Assembly (NCBI GenBank): GCA_910585405.1
Contig: CAJUDO010000010.1
Coordinates: forward strand, 1 to 64,000
Source: an uncultured Peptococcaceae bacterium
GTDB lineage: Bacteria > Bacillota > Peptococcia > Peptococcales > Peptococcaceae
Reading direction: 5' to 3'
Length of the DNA: 64,000 bases
Notes under the pieces: model-generated
What the model saw: only the letters and a program-made list of their open reading frames with translations
What the model was told of the DNA's origin: nothing
The model's database searches: none
Shown: one piece after another, positions 1 through 8,330 of the stretch
How the letters are laid out: every line of letters begins with the position of its first letter
How positions within the stretch are numbered: position 1 is the stretch's first letter
Made by a program: the position numbers and the translations under genes

Positions 1-27
1 TGCCTGATGTTGACCAATAAAAGATTA

Positions 28-66
28 GAGAATTTCTATTAAGAAATAGAAATTCTCATTTTTTTT
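28..66 (+). terminator. Rho-independent terminator
   Basis: A perfect 13-bp inverted repeat (28-40 with 45-57, loop of 4) is followed by a run of T. It ends a transcript that starts left of the window and separates it from the gene at 97. Confidence 0.85.
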
Positions 67-96
67 GCGTTTATAAACTATAAAGGGGGTGCCGGA

Positions 97-660
97 ATGG
101 CTAATTTATATGTAGGCTCAGATGGTGTGATACACAGCGGAAATGGAAACGGTGTTCAGGGAGCAGTGGCTGTTACTACTTCAACAACTGGAAGAACAAA
201 TGCGGATGGCTCCCATTCTACTTACAGTACGGGTAATTATAATAATGCGTATTATGTTAGTACGGTAAGAAAGGTGTTTTATTGGTTGTTTACAATTACC
301 GCTGGTCTACTGATTGGAATTGGTGTATACGAATTGATTGGACAAAGTATATTTGCATCGTCTGAGGCAACGACGACAACGGAAAGTATTGAAAATTGGT
401 TTTACAGTTTAGCACCTTATATATTTGCAATTGGCGGATGTGTAGGAAGTATCTGGTATGGTGTTTCCTTTGCAAAGGACAGGTCGTATGATTTAGGTGC
501 AATTATTTTAGCAATGTTATCTGCAATGGGCGGAGTTGCTGTATTAGCACTTGCCCTAGCAATTGTATGTTTTGTTGTCGCACTAATTATTAGTATTTTA
601 AGTGCATTTTTTGTGATTATCATAGCTGTGGCCGTAATAATTAGTCTGTTTGAGGGGTAG
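97..660 (+). CDS. Membrane protein opening the EssC-like locus
   Basis: This is a 187-residue protein that I do not recognise as a named family. The first 55 residues are Gly/Ser/Thr/Asn-rich and polar. About four hydrophobic segments follow, near residues 58-80, 104-124, 132-158 and 163-185, so it is an integral membrane protein with a polar N-terminal tail. The start is supported by a GGGGGTG ribosome binding site. The stop is 8 bases before the EssC-like ATPase, so the two are probably co-transcribed. That ATPase has no membrane segments of its own, so this protein may supply its membrane anchor or part of a channel. The role is inferred only from position and topology. Confidence 0.75.
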   Translation: MANLYVGSDGVIHSGNGNGVQGAVAVTTSTTGRTNADGSHSTYSTGNYNNAYYVSTVRKVFYWLFTITAGLLIGIGVYELIGQSIFASSEATTTTESIENWFYSLAPYIFAIGGCVGSIWYGVSFAKDRSYDLGAIILAMLSAMGGVAVLALALAIVCFVVALIISILSAFFVIIIAVAVIISLFEG

Positions 661-668
661 AAGAGCTT

Positions 669-3600
669 ATGAAAAAATATGAGGATATTGTGGGTGAATT
701 GAATCTTTTTACCGATTTAAACGATGCGGCTATTGCTAGATTTGTGAAAGAAGTGGATGCACTTGCTCAGATTCGAGAACAGTATCGTGAAGAATTTGAA
801 AGCAACGTAGCTTCTGTAAGAAATCTTGCAAGTAACGCAAAAAATCAGTGCAATACGGAAAAAAATAGGAGGGAGAGATTTGTCCAAAACGTGGTAAATG
901 ATCTGCAGCGTATTATGTCAGAGATAAAGGATCCTCATTTCTATAGGATGGAAAAAAAATATACATTTGATGCCAGAAACCGTCATATAAATGTGTCTGA
1001 TTTTCAAGCAGATGATCTGATGCAGAAAGCACGTGAGGAACTCCTATTTTTGAGAACATGTATTGGTAAATTAAATCAGGCTTTCCTTCCAGCGGGGATA
1101 AGTAATGCAATTGGTGCAGTGATTCCTGCACATAGGAAGCACAAGTTTAAACAGATTGTAGAATCAAGAAACAAAGTTTTGGATTATGTTGAACCTTTGC
1201 TTGATATTTCAGAGTTTGAATCTTTCATAGCAGAAGTGAACGAGGTATGTGAGAATCGTATAGCAGAGGAACATACCTATCTGGAGCAAAGGCTTGCAAT
1301 CCTTCCAGAACTAGGCCTTCAGAAAAAACAAATGGTTTTAGATTACTACAATCATGGTCTTGTACTGTTTGGGGAACAGGCAGGGCTATTTGATTATGAT
1401 GAATATAACATCTTATACGGTATTTACACCTATAACACAAATTATATGTTTTTATTTGCGGAGACTGACTTGGGTAAAAGTGCAATAAATGTAATGGAGG
1501 ATACCACTTTGAACATGCCAGTAATGTTAGATTCGTTACAAGATAATTATTTATATTTGTGCTCAGGGAATCACCAGATGAATCGACACTTCAGTTCTGT
1601 TTCATTGGATATGTTAATAGCAAACGACGACAATGAGGTAATATTCATTGATGTAAAAGGGCTTGGCAGTGAGTACGCGGTATTCAATAAATTGACCTCG
1701 ACGGAACATGTATCTATCTGGAGCACAACTCCTCAAGTATCATCAGGATTGGATGAACTTGAATCCTGGATTTCGTCTGTTTACAGTGAAAATTTAGCGG
1801 ATCGGTATGGTTCACTATCGGAATACAATGCATCACATGAAAGAAAAAAGCCAGAGAAATATATTTTCATTAACGATTTAAAATCAAACATTGAGATGAA
1901 GGATTTTGAAAGATTTATCCGTATTGTAAAAAATGGAAGAAAAGCAGGCGTTTATGTCCTTGCTTCTTCAACATTGGATGATATTTCAGATAGACACTTT
2001 AGTGAGGTGTTTGGCGAAATACAGCTTGAGATGCAGATCATTGCGGTGGAAAACATGTCGGTGAAATTAAAAGAAAATGCCTTAATCAGACTGAATACAA
2101 GTATTGAACGTAATAAATTAGACACTGTATTTTCTCTGTTACGGGGAAAGAAAGAACAAAAAGAAATAATTCCGTTAGAAAGGTATCTTCCGCAAAGTAA
2201 TGACTGGCATAAACTGCGTGCAGACAAAGAAATCGTTATTCCATTTGGAATTGATTCTAATGGAAAGATTGCTGTGTTAAAAATTTCATCTGAAAAACCT
2301 TATACGATGATCATTGGGGACCCACGCCATGGTAAAAGCAAACTCATGCACACAATTATTATGATGGCAACTTCAAGATATTCAGAGGATGAAGTCAAAA
2401 TAGCTGTCATGGATTTGAAAGATGGTGCAGAATTCAATGTATATGCCAAGGCAGGTCTTCGGTCAGTGGAGTGTGTTGTGAATGATGAAGATCCGGATGC
2501 GATGTTGTCATTTTTAAAATATTATGTTGCGCAAATGCATAGCAGACAGGAATTGTTTGAAAGAATGGAAGAAGCGACAGGCGTTATCATTCAAAAATAC
2601 GAAGATTACAGAGAAACGAATTCCAATTTCGGTGATGTGATGCCTGAAATGCCAAGACTCATTTTACTGATTGATGAATTTCAGACATTGTTTGATGGAG
2701 CGTCTTCTTCGCTGCTTATGAGTGAATTAGTGAGAAAAGGGGCGACATATGGCATCCACGTAGTTTTATCTTCACAAAGAGCGCTTAGTTCCAATCCGAG
2801 AAATGGATTTACAGCAGATTTGAAAGATTATTTTACAAGCAGATTTGTCTTTAAATGTCCCCAATCTGCAGCAAAAACAGTATTGTCTGACAGATGTGCT
2901 GATACTGGAAGAGAAAATAGCGGGATTCATAAGGCTGCATTGTTAGGCAAAGGACATGTTATTTACAACTCATACATGGGACAAACGGAAACAGATAATG
3001 TGGATGTACAATGTTTCTATCCATCAACGGAGCTTGTCGCCCGGTTTGTTCAGGTGCTAGAGAAGATGAAGGGTGGAGCCCCCAAGATTTTGCTCAAAAA
3101 AAACGCAAAATCAATTTATAACAGTTTGCCTGCAGATGGAAGCGTGCATATTGGAAACTCTGTAAGACTTCATCATGATCTTGCGACCGGCAGTAATGAT
3201 TATATTAGAGATGATATGACAGTATCTTTTTCAATGGAGTCCATTTTGAAGAACATGATTGTAACAGGTAATGATGTACGTGTAGTAGATTCAATAATCG
3301 GTGCTATTAAATACTTTTCAGATACAAATACAGAGTATGTTTTATTGAATATTTTGGGATCAACAGAAAAACTTGAAGAAGTTAAAGAATCTTCATATTT
3401 TAAAGTTAAAGTATACTCAGATATTGGTTCTCAGATGAAGGCGCTGGAGGAATGTGCCACTCTTGATGGAGAGCGTTATGTTGTGAACTTACTAGTCGAA
3501 CCAGATTTATATGAAGAATATGCACAAAGCCTCGGTGGACTGCGAAAGAGCAGCGGCGTAGAAGTACTGAAAAGCGTATTGAGTAAGAACCAAAAAATGT

Positions 3601-3872
3601 TTTCTGTTTTGTACAGCAAGAGTTTCAAAAATTTGAGAAATTCTATGCAATATGTTATTAGCGAAGCTCCAGTGCATATTGCTTCGGTAGGTGACCATGA
3701 GAACGTAAGAATGTCGGTGTCAGAGAATATCCACCTCGCTACAGGCGATTTTGATGTGCCTAGAAAAGATTCGATTAAAGCATATTATTATAATAAGGAT
3801 ACAGAGAAGTATGGAAAAATGATTATGTATCGCAGAGAATTGAGTGCTAAATCGTATGAAGCTCTTTTGTAG
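669..3872 (+). CDS. EssC/FtsK-SpoIIIE-type ATPase, soluble
   Basis: This 1067-residue protein is built like the type VII secretion motor EssC/EccC. A charged, coiled-coil-rich N-terminal region of about 250 residues is followed by three FtsK-like modules. The first (about 290-500) lacks a Walker A motif. The second has GDPRHGKS near residue 550 and a Walker B ending LIDEF near 667, then an SSQR sensor-like motif. The third (about 830-1050) is again degenerate. Known EssC proteins carry FHA domains and two membrane helices near the N-terminus; I see neither here. Known members power export of WXG100/LXG proteins, and small helical proteins plus a toxin candidate lie downstream (7838-9113). DNA translocation is the alternative, but the three-module layout favours protein export. 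Confidence 0.8.
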   Translation: MKKYEDIVGELNLFTDLNDAAIARFVKEVDALAQIREQYREEFESNVASVRNLASNAKNQCNTEKNRRERFVQNVVNDLQRIMSEIKDPHFYRMEKKYTFDARNRHINVSDFQADDLMQKAREELLFLRTCIGKLNQAFLPAGISNAIGAVIPAHRKHKFKQIVESRNKVLDYVEPLLDISEFESFIAEVNEVCENRIAEEHTYLEQRLAILPELGLQKKQMVLDYYNHGLVLFGEQAGLFDYDEYNILYGIYTYNTNYMFLFAETDLGKSAINVMEDTTLNMPVMLDSLQDNYLYLCSGNHQMNRHFSSVSLDMLIANDDNEVIFIDVKGLGSEYAVFNKLTSTEHVSIWSTTPQVSSGLDELESWISSVYSENLADRYGSLSEYNASHERKKPEKYIFINDLKSNIEMKDFERFIRIVKNGRKAGVYVLASSTLDDISDRHFSEVFGEIQLEMQIIAVENMSVKLKENALIRLNTSIERNKLDTVFSLLRGKKEQKEIIPLERYLPQSNDWHKLRADKEIVIPFGIDSNGKIAVLKISSEKPYTMIIGDPRHGKSKLMHTIIMMATSRYSEDEVKIAVMDLKDGAEFNVYAKAGLRSVECVVNDEDPDAMLSFLKYYVAQMHSRQELFERMEEATGVIIQKYEDYRETNSNFGDVMPEMPRLILLIDEFQTLFDGASSSLLMSELVRKGATYGIHVVLSSQRALSSNPRNGFTADLKDYFTSRFVFKCPQSAAKTVLSDRCADTGRENSGIHKAALLGKGHVIYNSYMGQTETDNVDVQCFYPSTELVARFVQVLEKMKGGAPKILLKKNAKSIYNSLPADGSVHIGNSVRLHHDLATGSNDYIRDDMTVSFSMESILKNMIVTGNDVRVVDSIIGAIKYFSDTNTEYVLLNILGSTEKLEEVKESSYFKVKVYSDIGSQMKALEECATLDGERYVVNLLVEPDLYEEYAQSLGGLRKSSGVEVLKSVLSKNQKMFSVLYSKSFKNLRNSMQYVISEAPVHIASVGDHENVRMSVSENIHLATGDFDVPRKDSIKAYYYNKDTEKYGKMIMYRRELSAKSYEALL

Positions 3873-4077
3873 TTACAGCTTAGAAAAATAAAAATATTCG
3901 TTTATAAAGGGACTGATTCGAATTCATCAGATGTATTTTTGAGATATTGATGACCTGTCAAAGAGATTGCCTGTAAAAAAAGTGCTGAAAAATAAAGAAT
4001 TTTGGGAAGAAATTCCGTTATTAAAATTAAACACAGGGAAACCTGAAATATCATATACAAATCGAGGAGGAAAATAG
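3873..4077 (+). pseudogene. Possible broken small ORF between ATPase and repeat protein
   Basis: Directly after the ATPase stop, one frame is open to 3950 and reads as a strand-like segment (KIKIFVYKGTDSN). The +1 frame is then open from 3943 to 4077 and ends in RGGK. One frameshift near 3940 would join them into about 67 residues. There is no start codon with a ribosome binding site. The RGG tail is the translation of the ribosome binding site of the next gene, so it may mean nothing. This could be a decayed small protein or chance. Confidence 0.2.
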
Positions 4078-4079
4078 TT

Positions 4080-4586
4080 ATGACAGTAAAGAAAAATGTA
4101 GTTCCAGAGACAAAGGTATCGACAGGAAGTGTGCAGGATCTTATTAATCAGATGCGTGGAACAACGGCTTCTTCAGAAAACCATAACATAACAGAAGCAT
4201 CGGAAACATCAAATTCTGCAGCACCAACTGAACCCACAAAAAAAGGGGTAATTCCAAAAGCTATCGTATCTGTCGATCCTGAAATCCAGAAAATGAGGGA
4301 ATTATTGAGTTCTGGAAGAGAAGCTGTGATTGATTCGGACGGAACAATTTCGGAGGCTGGAGATGATAGGCAGACTTCAACTACAAAGGCAAAGACAGTG
4401 CCAAAAGCCATTGTAAGTATAGAGACAGACAATAGAAATGTACAATCAATCATTGACGAGATGAGAGGATGTGCGAATGATTCAAACAAAAGCCCAGACA
4501 GCCTTGACTCAACTTCAAAAGGAAGAAAGACAGAGGAATTTCCTAAAAAGAAGGGCTTAGTGCCACAGGGAACTGTATCTGAGTAA
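4080..4586 (+). CDS. Low-complexity protein with VP-x3-VS repeats
   Basis: The protein has 168 residues, is polar and appears largely disordered; I recognise no family. It consists of units about 50 residues long. Each begins with lysines and an eight-residue motif: VVPETKVS (7-14), VIPKAIVS (57-64), TVPKAIVS (107-114) and LVPQGTVS (160-167, at the C-terminus). The first three units continue with a short helix ending in M-R-G or a similar triplet (for example LINQMRG and IIDEMRG). The next gene product, an E2-like protein, starts with the same motif (VVPKTNVS). The start has a strong AGGAGG site. A substrate, scaffold or modification target of the adjacent E1/E2/JAB enzymes is a reasonable guess but is not shown by the sequence. 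Confidence 0.75.
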   Translation: MTVKKNVVPETKVSTGSVQDLINQMRGTTASSENHNITEASETSNSAAPTEPTKKGVIPKAIVSVDPEIQKMRELLSSGREAVIDSDGTISEAGDDRQTSTTKAKTVPKAIVSIETDNRNVQSIIDEMRGCANDSNKSPDSLDSTSKGRKTEEFPKKKGLVPQGTVSE

Positions 4587-4604
4587 TATGGAGGAGTGAT
4601 AAAA

Positions 4605-5141
4605 ATGAAAAAAGTAGTTCCCAAGACAAACGTTTCAGCGAATAAGCAGTGGTATGAGAACAATAGAGATTTGCTTGAAGCAGAGATCGTTGCCATGAAC
4701 GACTTTAAGCCAGATGCCAGATTTTACTTCATGGATGACGGAAGAATGTACTGGCTTGTAAGATTCTGCCCTGTTGTTGCAGGAAGGAAAACCAGAACGT
4801 ATACATTGGCGTTAGTCTATGATGAGGATCATCCTAAGCTGAGATATGGAAGCAGTGTAAAGGCATATCCTCTTAGCCCAACAATTGACGAGTTGCAGCA
4901 AATGATAAACAGAATGCCAAATGTAAGTCCCAAAAATATTCCACATACTTTGGTTGACTCCAGAGGAGAACGCTATTTGTGCAGTGCAGATACCAGTAAT
5001 ATCAAGACAGATATGAAAAATGGAGGTGTCACAAGTGCTGCAACCAGTCTTAGATTCGCTATGAGATGGATTAATATTTTTGAATTGGGATTGATTGACC
5101 CGGAGACATGGGCTAAATTTCAGAGACATGGTGAAATTTAA
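4605..5141 (+). CDS. E2-like (UBC-fold) protein, putative conjugating enzyme
   Basis: The product has 178 residues. The ATG at 4605 lies 8 bases after GGAGGAG; the GTG at 4596 overlaps that site and is less likely. After the shared VVPKTNVS motif, the core follows the order of ubiquitin-conjugating enzymes. Two strands end in a Y-D-E-D-H-P turn (about 66-77). A proline-rich stretch is followed by P-H (113-114), a short turn, and Y-L-C with Cys126, which sits where the E2 HPN/ICL signature has its catalytic Cys. Helices with an A-x4-L-x2-A-x2-W pattern follow. It lies between the repeat protein and the JAMM peptidase, with an E1-like gene beyond, which is the usual company of bacterial E2 proteins. 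The family call is by eye from motif order. Confidence 0.6.
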   Translation: MKKVVPKTNVSANKQWYENNRDLLEAEIVAMNDFKPDARFYFMDDGRMYWLVRFCPVVAGRKTRTYTLALVYDEDHPKLRYGSSVKAYPLSPTIDELQQMINRMPNVSPKNIPHTLVDSRGERYLCSADTSNIKTDMKNGGVTSAATSLRFAMRWINIFELGLIDPETWAKFQRHGEI

Positions 5142-5158
5142 TGGGAGAGGGACGCGTT

Positions 5159-6346
5159 ATGGAAATAGAAAAGAATTTGCAGGGAACAATTTTGCAAGAA
5201 GCAACGCATGTCTGCGAAGAAAAAGAGAATGAAGATGTTTCTGCTGAAGAAACTGTTAAAAAAGAAGTCAGTATTTCAAATTCAGTAATAGCTTGCAAAG
5301 AAGTGCCAAAACCGGAAATAGTTTTAACATTGGAAGATGAACTTGATACAGAATTTAGAGAGAATGAAGCAAATTACTATTCTAATGTAGGTATAACGGC
5401 AGAAGGAGTTGAACAGAAATATATCATTCTTATAGATAAAAATAAAAAAGCGGACATGCCTATTAAGGTAATTCCGTTGATACCATCAGGACGCCAGATT
5501 CTGAGATACAAAGACGAGATAAATGCTTTCTGTGCAAAGCTATATGGTGTTTCGAATGATAAGGAGAATCCTGGCGAAATATACCTTTCTACGTTACGCA
5601 TGAACCGAATTGTGGATAAATACAGACAAGGGGATTTGCTGACAACGGCTGAGATCAGAGATTATATCCAGGAAATTGCTGATTGGACCACGAAAATGAC
5701 TTGTTATCGAGAGCGGGCAATCAAAAAAATCCAAATGGAAGAATCACAGAAGCGTTCACGTGAATATGATTATGCAAATGGTGTGAACAAACGCTGCAAA
5801 AAGGTTGTCATTAGCGATAGAGCATATGCTTCTATTGCTGCAGAGTCGTTATCTCGCGATCCTCTCGAAACAGGAGGAATTCTGCTTGGTCATTATGAAA
5901 ACGGTATCTGGTATGTAGTGGAAAGTACTGATCCGGGGCTTAATACAAGCCATACAACGGTTCATCATGAAATGGATCAGCAGTATCACAATCATATTTA
6001 CCCGGTGATTTCGAGAGTATATGAAAAAGACCTTTTGCTGCTAGGCTTATGGCATAGACATCCCGGCAGTTTTAATAAATTCTCTGCAGATGACAATAAA
6101 ACAAATTCCGAATATGCCAAAGTGATTGAAAATGGCGCGCTTTCATTCTTGATTAATTTAGCTTCTGAAACACAGTTAACCTGTTATTATTTAGATTATT
6201 GTGACACGAGAGCCTATTTCCAGCCTAAAGTTGAGATTGGTGATAAATATTTTGAAGGGACAGATTTCCTAAAAATTGCTTCAATGGACACTTTGTTTAA
6301 GCGCAGAAAACAAATGAAGACAGAATTGATGGACAGTGTTATTTGA
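5159..6346 (+). CDS. JAB/MPN (JAMM) metallopeptidase
   Basis: The product has 395 residues from ATG 5159, which follows GGGAGAGGG at a good distance. ATG 5141 overlaps the previous stop and would add six residues. An acidic N-terminal part and a middle region of about 130 residues precede a C-terminal MPN domain. The JAMM zinc site is complete: Glu237 (in ETGG), His299-x-His301, Ser309 and Asp312. Proteins of this family remove ubiquitin-like modifiers or mature their C-termini. Placement after an E2-like gene and before an E1-like gene supports that role here. The N-terminal extension is not a domain I recognise. Confidence 0.85.
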   Translation: MEIEKNLQGTILQEATHVCEEKENEDVSAEETVKKEVSISNSVIACKEVPKPEIVLTLEDELDTEFRENEANYYSNVGITAEGVEQKYIILIDKNKKADMPIKVIPLIPSGRQILRYKDEINAFCAKLYGVSNDKENPGEIYLSTLRMNRIVDKYRQGDLLTTAEIRDYIQEIADWTTKMTCYRERAIKKIQMEESQKRSREYDYANGVNKRCKKVVISDRAYASIAAESLSRDPLETGGILLGHYENGIWYVVESTDPGLNTSHTTVHHEMDQQYHNHIYPVISRVYEKDLLLLGLWHRHPGSFNKFSADDNKTNSEYAKVIENGALSFLINLASETQLTCYYLDYCDTRAYFQPKVEIGDKYFEGTDFLKIASMDTLFKRRKQMKTELMDSVI

Positions 6347-6350
6347 AATG

Positions 6351-6390
6351 AATGCGAATCACTAATATTTCAGGTGATTCGCATTTTTCA
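6351..6390 (+). terminator. Terminator between JAB and E1-like genes
   Basis: A perfect 12-bp inverted repeat (6351-6362 with 6374-6385) with a T run lies just after the JAB gene. It suggests the E1-like gene and what follows form a second transcript or receive only readthrough. Confidence 0.8.
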
Positions 6391-6452
6391 ATGGAAATTA
6401 TAAAAAATAATACGTTAATAATTATATCGGATAGTCAAAGGAGGAAAATATC

Positions 6453-7844
6453 ATGATAATAAACAGAACAGATATTTTGAATGCATGCAGCCGGACCGGC
6501 GCAAATATTAATCAGATTTTAAAGAATCAGCTGGCCGAAGTGAAAGAAGAAGTGATTGTACAGATGGATGAAAATCAGGTAGACAAAGAAAGATTGTCTG
6601 TGGAAAGAAACAACCTGATGAGCGGCGGGTTTGGAAAATCTGCTTGTGAGGCGGTAGAAGAATCTGTCGACCGAACGATGGCAGAAAAATTTTTCTCTAA
6701 AGAAAAGCATAAAAAGAATTATATCATGCATATGTCCAGTGAAATTCTTGCTAATACTGAAAACGAGGGCGAAGTATTCGCAATCGGAAGGGAAGATACT
6801 GCAAGGTATTATGCCTTGGCTATGAATGAATATAATCTTATAACAGAAAAAGAGATATGTAATTGTGTTGGGTTGATTGTATCGAATGAAAATTTTGCAA
6901 AATTACTTAATAAATCAGTAAGAATTAACGGTTATGAATTTTTTGGAACTTATCTTAACGGGGAGTGGCTATTTTATAAAACAGATACCAATCGTTCCTT
7001 CATGACCTTACTGCCATTTGACCTGGTAACAAATCTCTATTCTAGAAATACAGGATTGCTTGAGTCGAAGGTTATGCTGAAAAAGAAGGTTTTGATTGCC
7101 GGAGCCGGTTCTGTAGGCTCATTTATTGCATTAGAGCTTGCACGTGCCGGTGTAGGGTATTTCGTTTTGTGCGACAGTGACATTTTGGAAATTCATAATA
7201 TTTGCCGCCATCAGCTTGGATGGAAGGATCTTGGCAGATATAAAGTGGATGCGGTAAAGGATGCAATTTTGAATATTAATCCGAATGCAATTGTGGAAGT
7301 GTTTCATGGATATCTGCAGGAACTGCCGGAAGCCTTCGTGGAAAATGTCGATATGATTGTGGGCACTGGGGACAACAGAGAAGCCAATGCATTTGGAAAT
7401 GATTTAGCAGCAGCCTGCAATGTTCCTTTTGTGAATACAGGCTGTTGGCAGAGAGCACATGCAGGCGAAGTGTTCTATTGGGCTCCAAACAGCAGTTCAC
7501 CGACATACAGAGAGGCATTTTCAAATCTGATTTCGGAAGAACGTTCTGTATCACATGCAAACTACTTTGCTGATGAGGGCGATGAACGCGCCTTGAATTT
7601 TGAACCGGGAGTATCCAGTGATATTGAGTTCGTGACACTTATTGCGGTCAAATTAATTTACGATTTGCTTAATGCAGGTAACGATGAATATACACCTAGA
7701 GTACTGGATTATTTGAAAAATTACACACTTGTCTGTAATACCAACAAAGCCTGTATCGGAGGAGAAAATGCGGAGATGTTTCCCAGTCCGCTGTATATCA
7801 GTAATCATATTATTTTGAAGGGGTTGGATGATGCGAGATGTTGA
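6453..7844 (+). CDS. ThiF/E1-like adenylating enzyme
   Basis: The protein has 463 residues and the start follows AAAGGAGG. Residues 1-205 are a lead domain I do not recognise. From about 210 comes the E1/ThiF Rossmann fold. It has GAGSVG (217-222), Asp241 and Asp243 at the end of strand 2, the N-x2-R pair Asn249/Arg252, Lys264, and GTGDN (304-308). Cys331, in the sequence TGCWQR, is the best candidate for the catalytic cysteine. No CxxC zinc ribbon is evident. Family members adenylate the C-terminus of a ubiquitin-like protein and pass it on as a thioester. With the E2-like and JAB genes upstream this completes an activating, conjugating and removing set. The cognate ubiquitin-like protein was not identified. 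Confidence 0.85.
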   Translation: MIINRTDILNACSRTGANINQILKNQLAEVKEEVIVQMDENQVDKERLSVERNNLMSGGFGKSACEAVEESVDRTMAEKFFSKEKHKKNYIMHMSSEILANTENEGEVFAIGREDTARYYALAMNEYNLITEKEICNCVGLIVSNENFAKLLNKSVRINGYEFFGTYLNGEWLFYKTDTNRSFMTLLPFDLVTNLYSRNTGLLESKVMLKKKVLIAGAGSVGSFIALELARAGVGYFVLCDSDILEIHNICRHQLGWKDLGRYKVDAVKDAILNINPNAIVEVFHGYLQELPEAFVENVDMIVGTGDNREANAFGNDLAAACNVPFVNTGCWQRAHAGEVFYWAPNSSSPTYREAFSNLISEERSVSHANYFADEGDERALNFEPGVSSDIEFVTLIAVKLIYDLLNAGNDEYTPRVLDYLKNYTLVCNTNKACIGGENAEMFPSPLYISNHIILKGLDDARC

Positions 7845-8056
7845 ATGAGTTAAAACATATCATTTCAGGCTGGACAAGTATCAGTTCAGCTTGGAATGAT
7901 AAAAAATCGCGAAGTGTTGAAGATGAGATTATGTTTCCCCTCGAAAATGCAATTAGAGTATTGGAAGAACAGTTGGAAAATATCAAAAATTTAAATCGAA
8001 GTGTAGAAAATGAAATTGAAAATATAGAAAGGACAGGTGAAATGTATGGCTGGTAA
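7838..8056 (+). CDS. Small helical protein, WXG/YwqH-like
   Basis: The 72-residue protein is predicted to be almost entirely helical, with one long charged coiled-coil from about residue 25 to the end. Its start overlaps the end of the E1-like gene, so translation is coupled. Its size, its helical character and its place just before a second small helical protein and a toxin recall B. subtilis ywqH-ywqI, which precede the LXG toxin gene ywqJ. It lacks a clear WXG turn. A toxin partner or chaperone for type VII-like export is the likely role, by analogy only. Confidence 0.6.
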   Translation: MLNELKHIISGWTSISSAWNDKKSRSVEDEIMFPLENAIRVLEEQLENIKNLNRSVENEIENIERTGEMYGW

Positions 8057-8315
8057 CGCAGTTGTGGTTCATGATGTGAATATGTTGGAGACATTTGGAG
8101 GTGCGCTGCAGGAAAAGCGCGATGAGCTTGAAAATTTATACGTTTCTCTCTCAGCAGAAACATTGCAGCAGGAAACAAATTGGCAAGATCCGCAGTATGC
8201 GTATTTGAAGGAACAAGTTACAAGTTACTGCGAGATTTGTAAGGGACAATTAAACGAGCTGGATGACGCAATCTCATATATTAGCAGTTTGGTGGCGAAG
8301 CTTAGAGATATGTAA
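8046..8315 (+). CDS. WXG100-like small secreted-partner protein
   Basis: The product has 89 residues from ATG 8046. An AGGTG site lies just upstream, and the gene overlaps the preceding one by 11 bases. Two helices flank a W-Q-D-P-Q-Y turn near residues 51-56. A tryptophan turn between two helices, followed by a tyrosine, is the hallmark of WXG100 and related type VII substrates. It lies immediately before the nuclease-toxin gene and probably pairs with the toxin's helical N-terminus for export. Confidence 0.65.
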   Translation: MAGNAVVVHDVNMLETFGGALQEKRDELENLYVSLSAETLQQETNWQDPQYAYLKEQVTSYCEICKGQLNELDDAISYISSLVAKLRDM

Positions 8316-8330
8316 GATTGGAGAAGCACT

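Noticed and set aside
3873..4077. A complete ubiquitin-like gene ending in RGG
   Set aside because: The stretch needs a frameshift, has no start codon with a ribosome binding site, and the RGG codons are the ribosome binding site of the next gene. Kept only as a low-confidence remnant.
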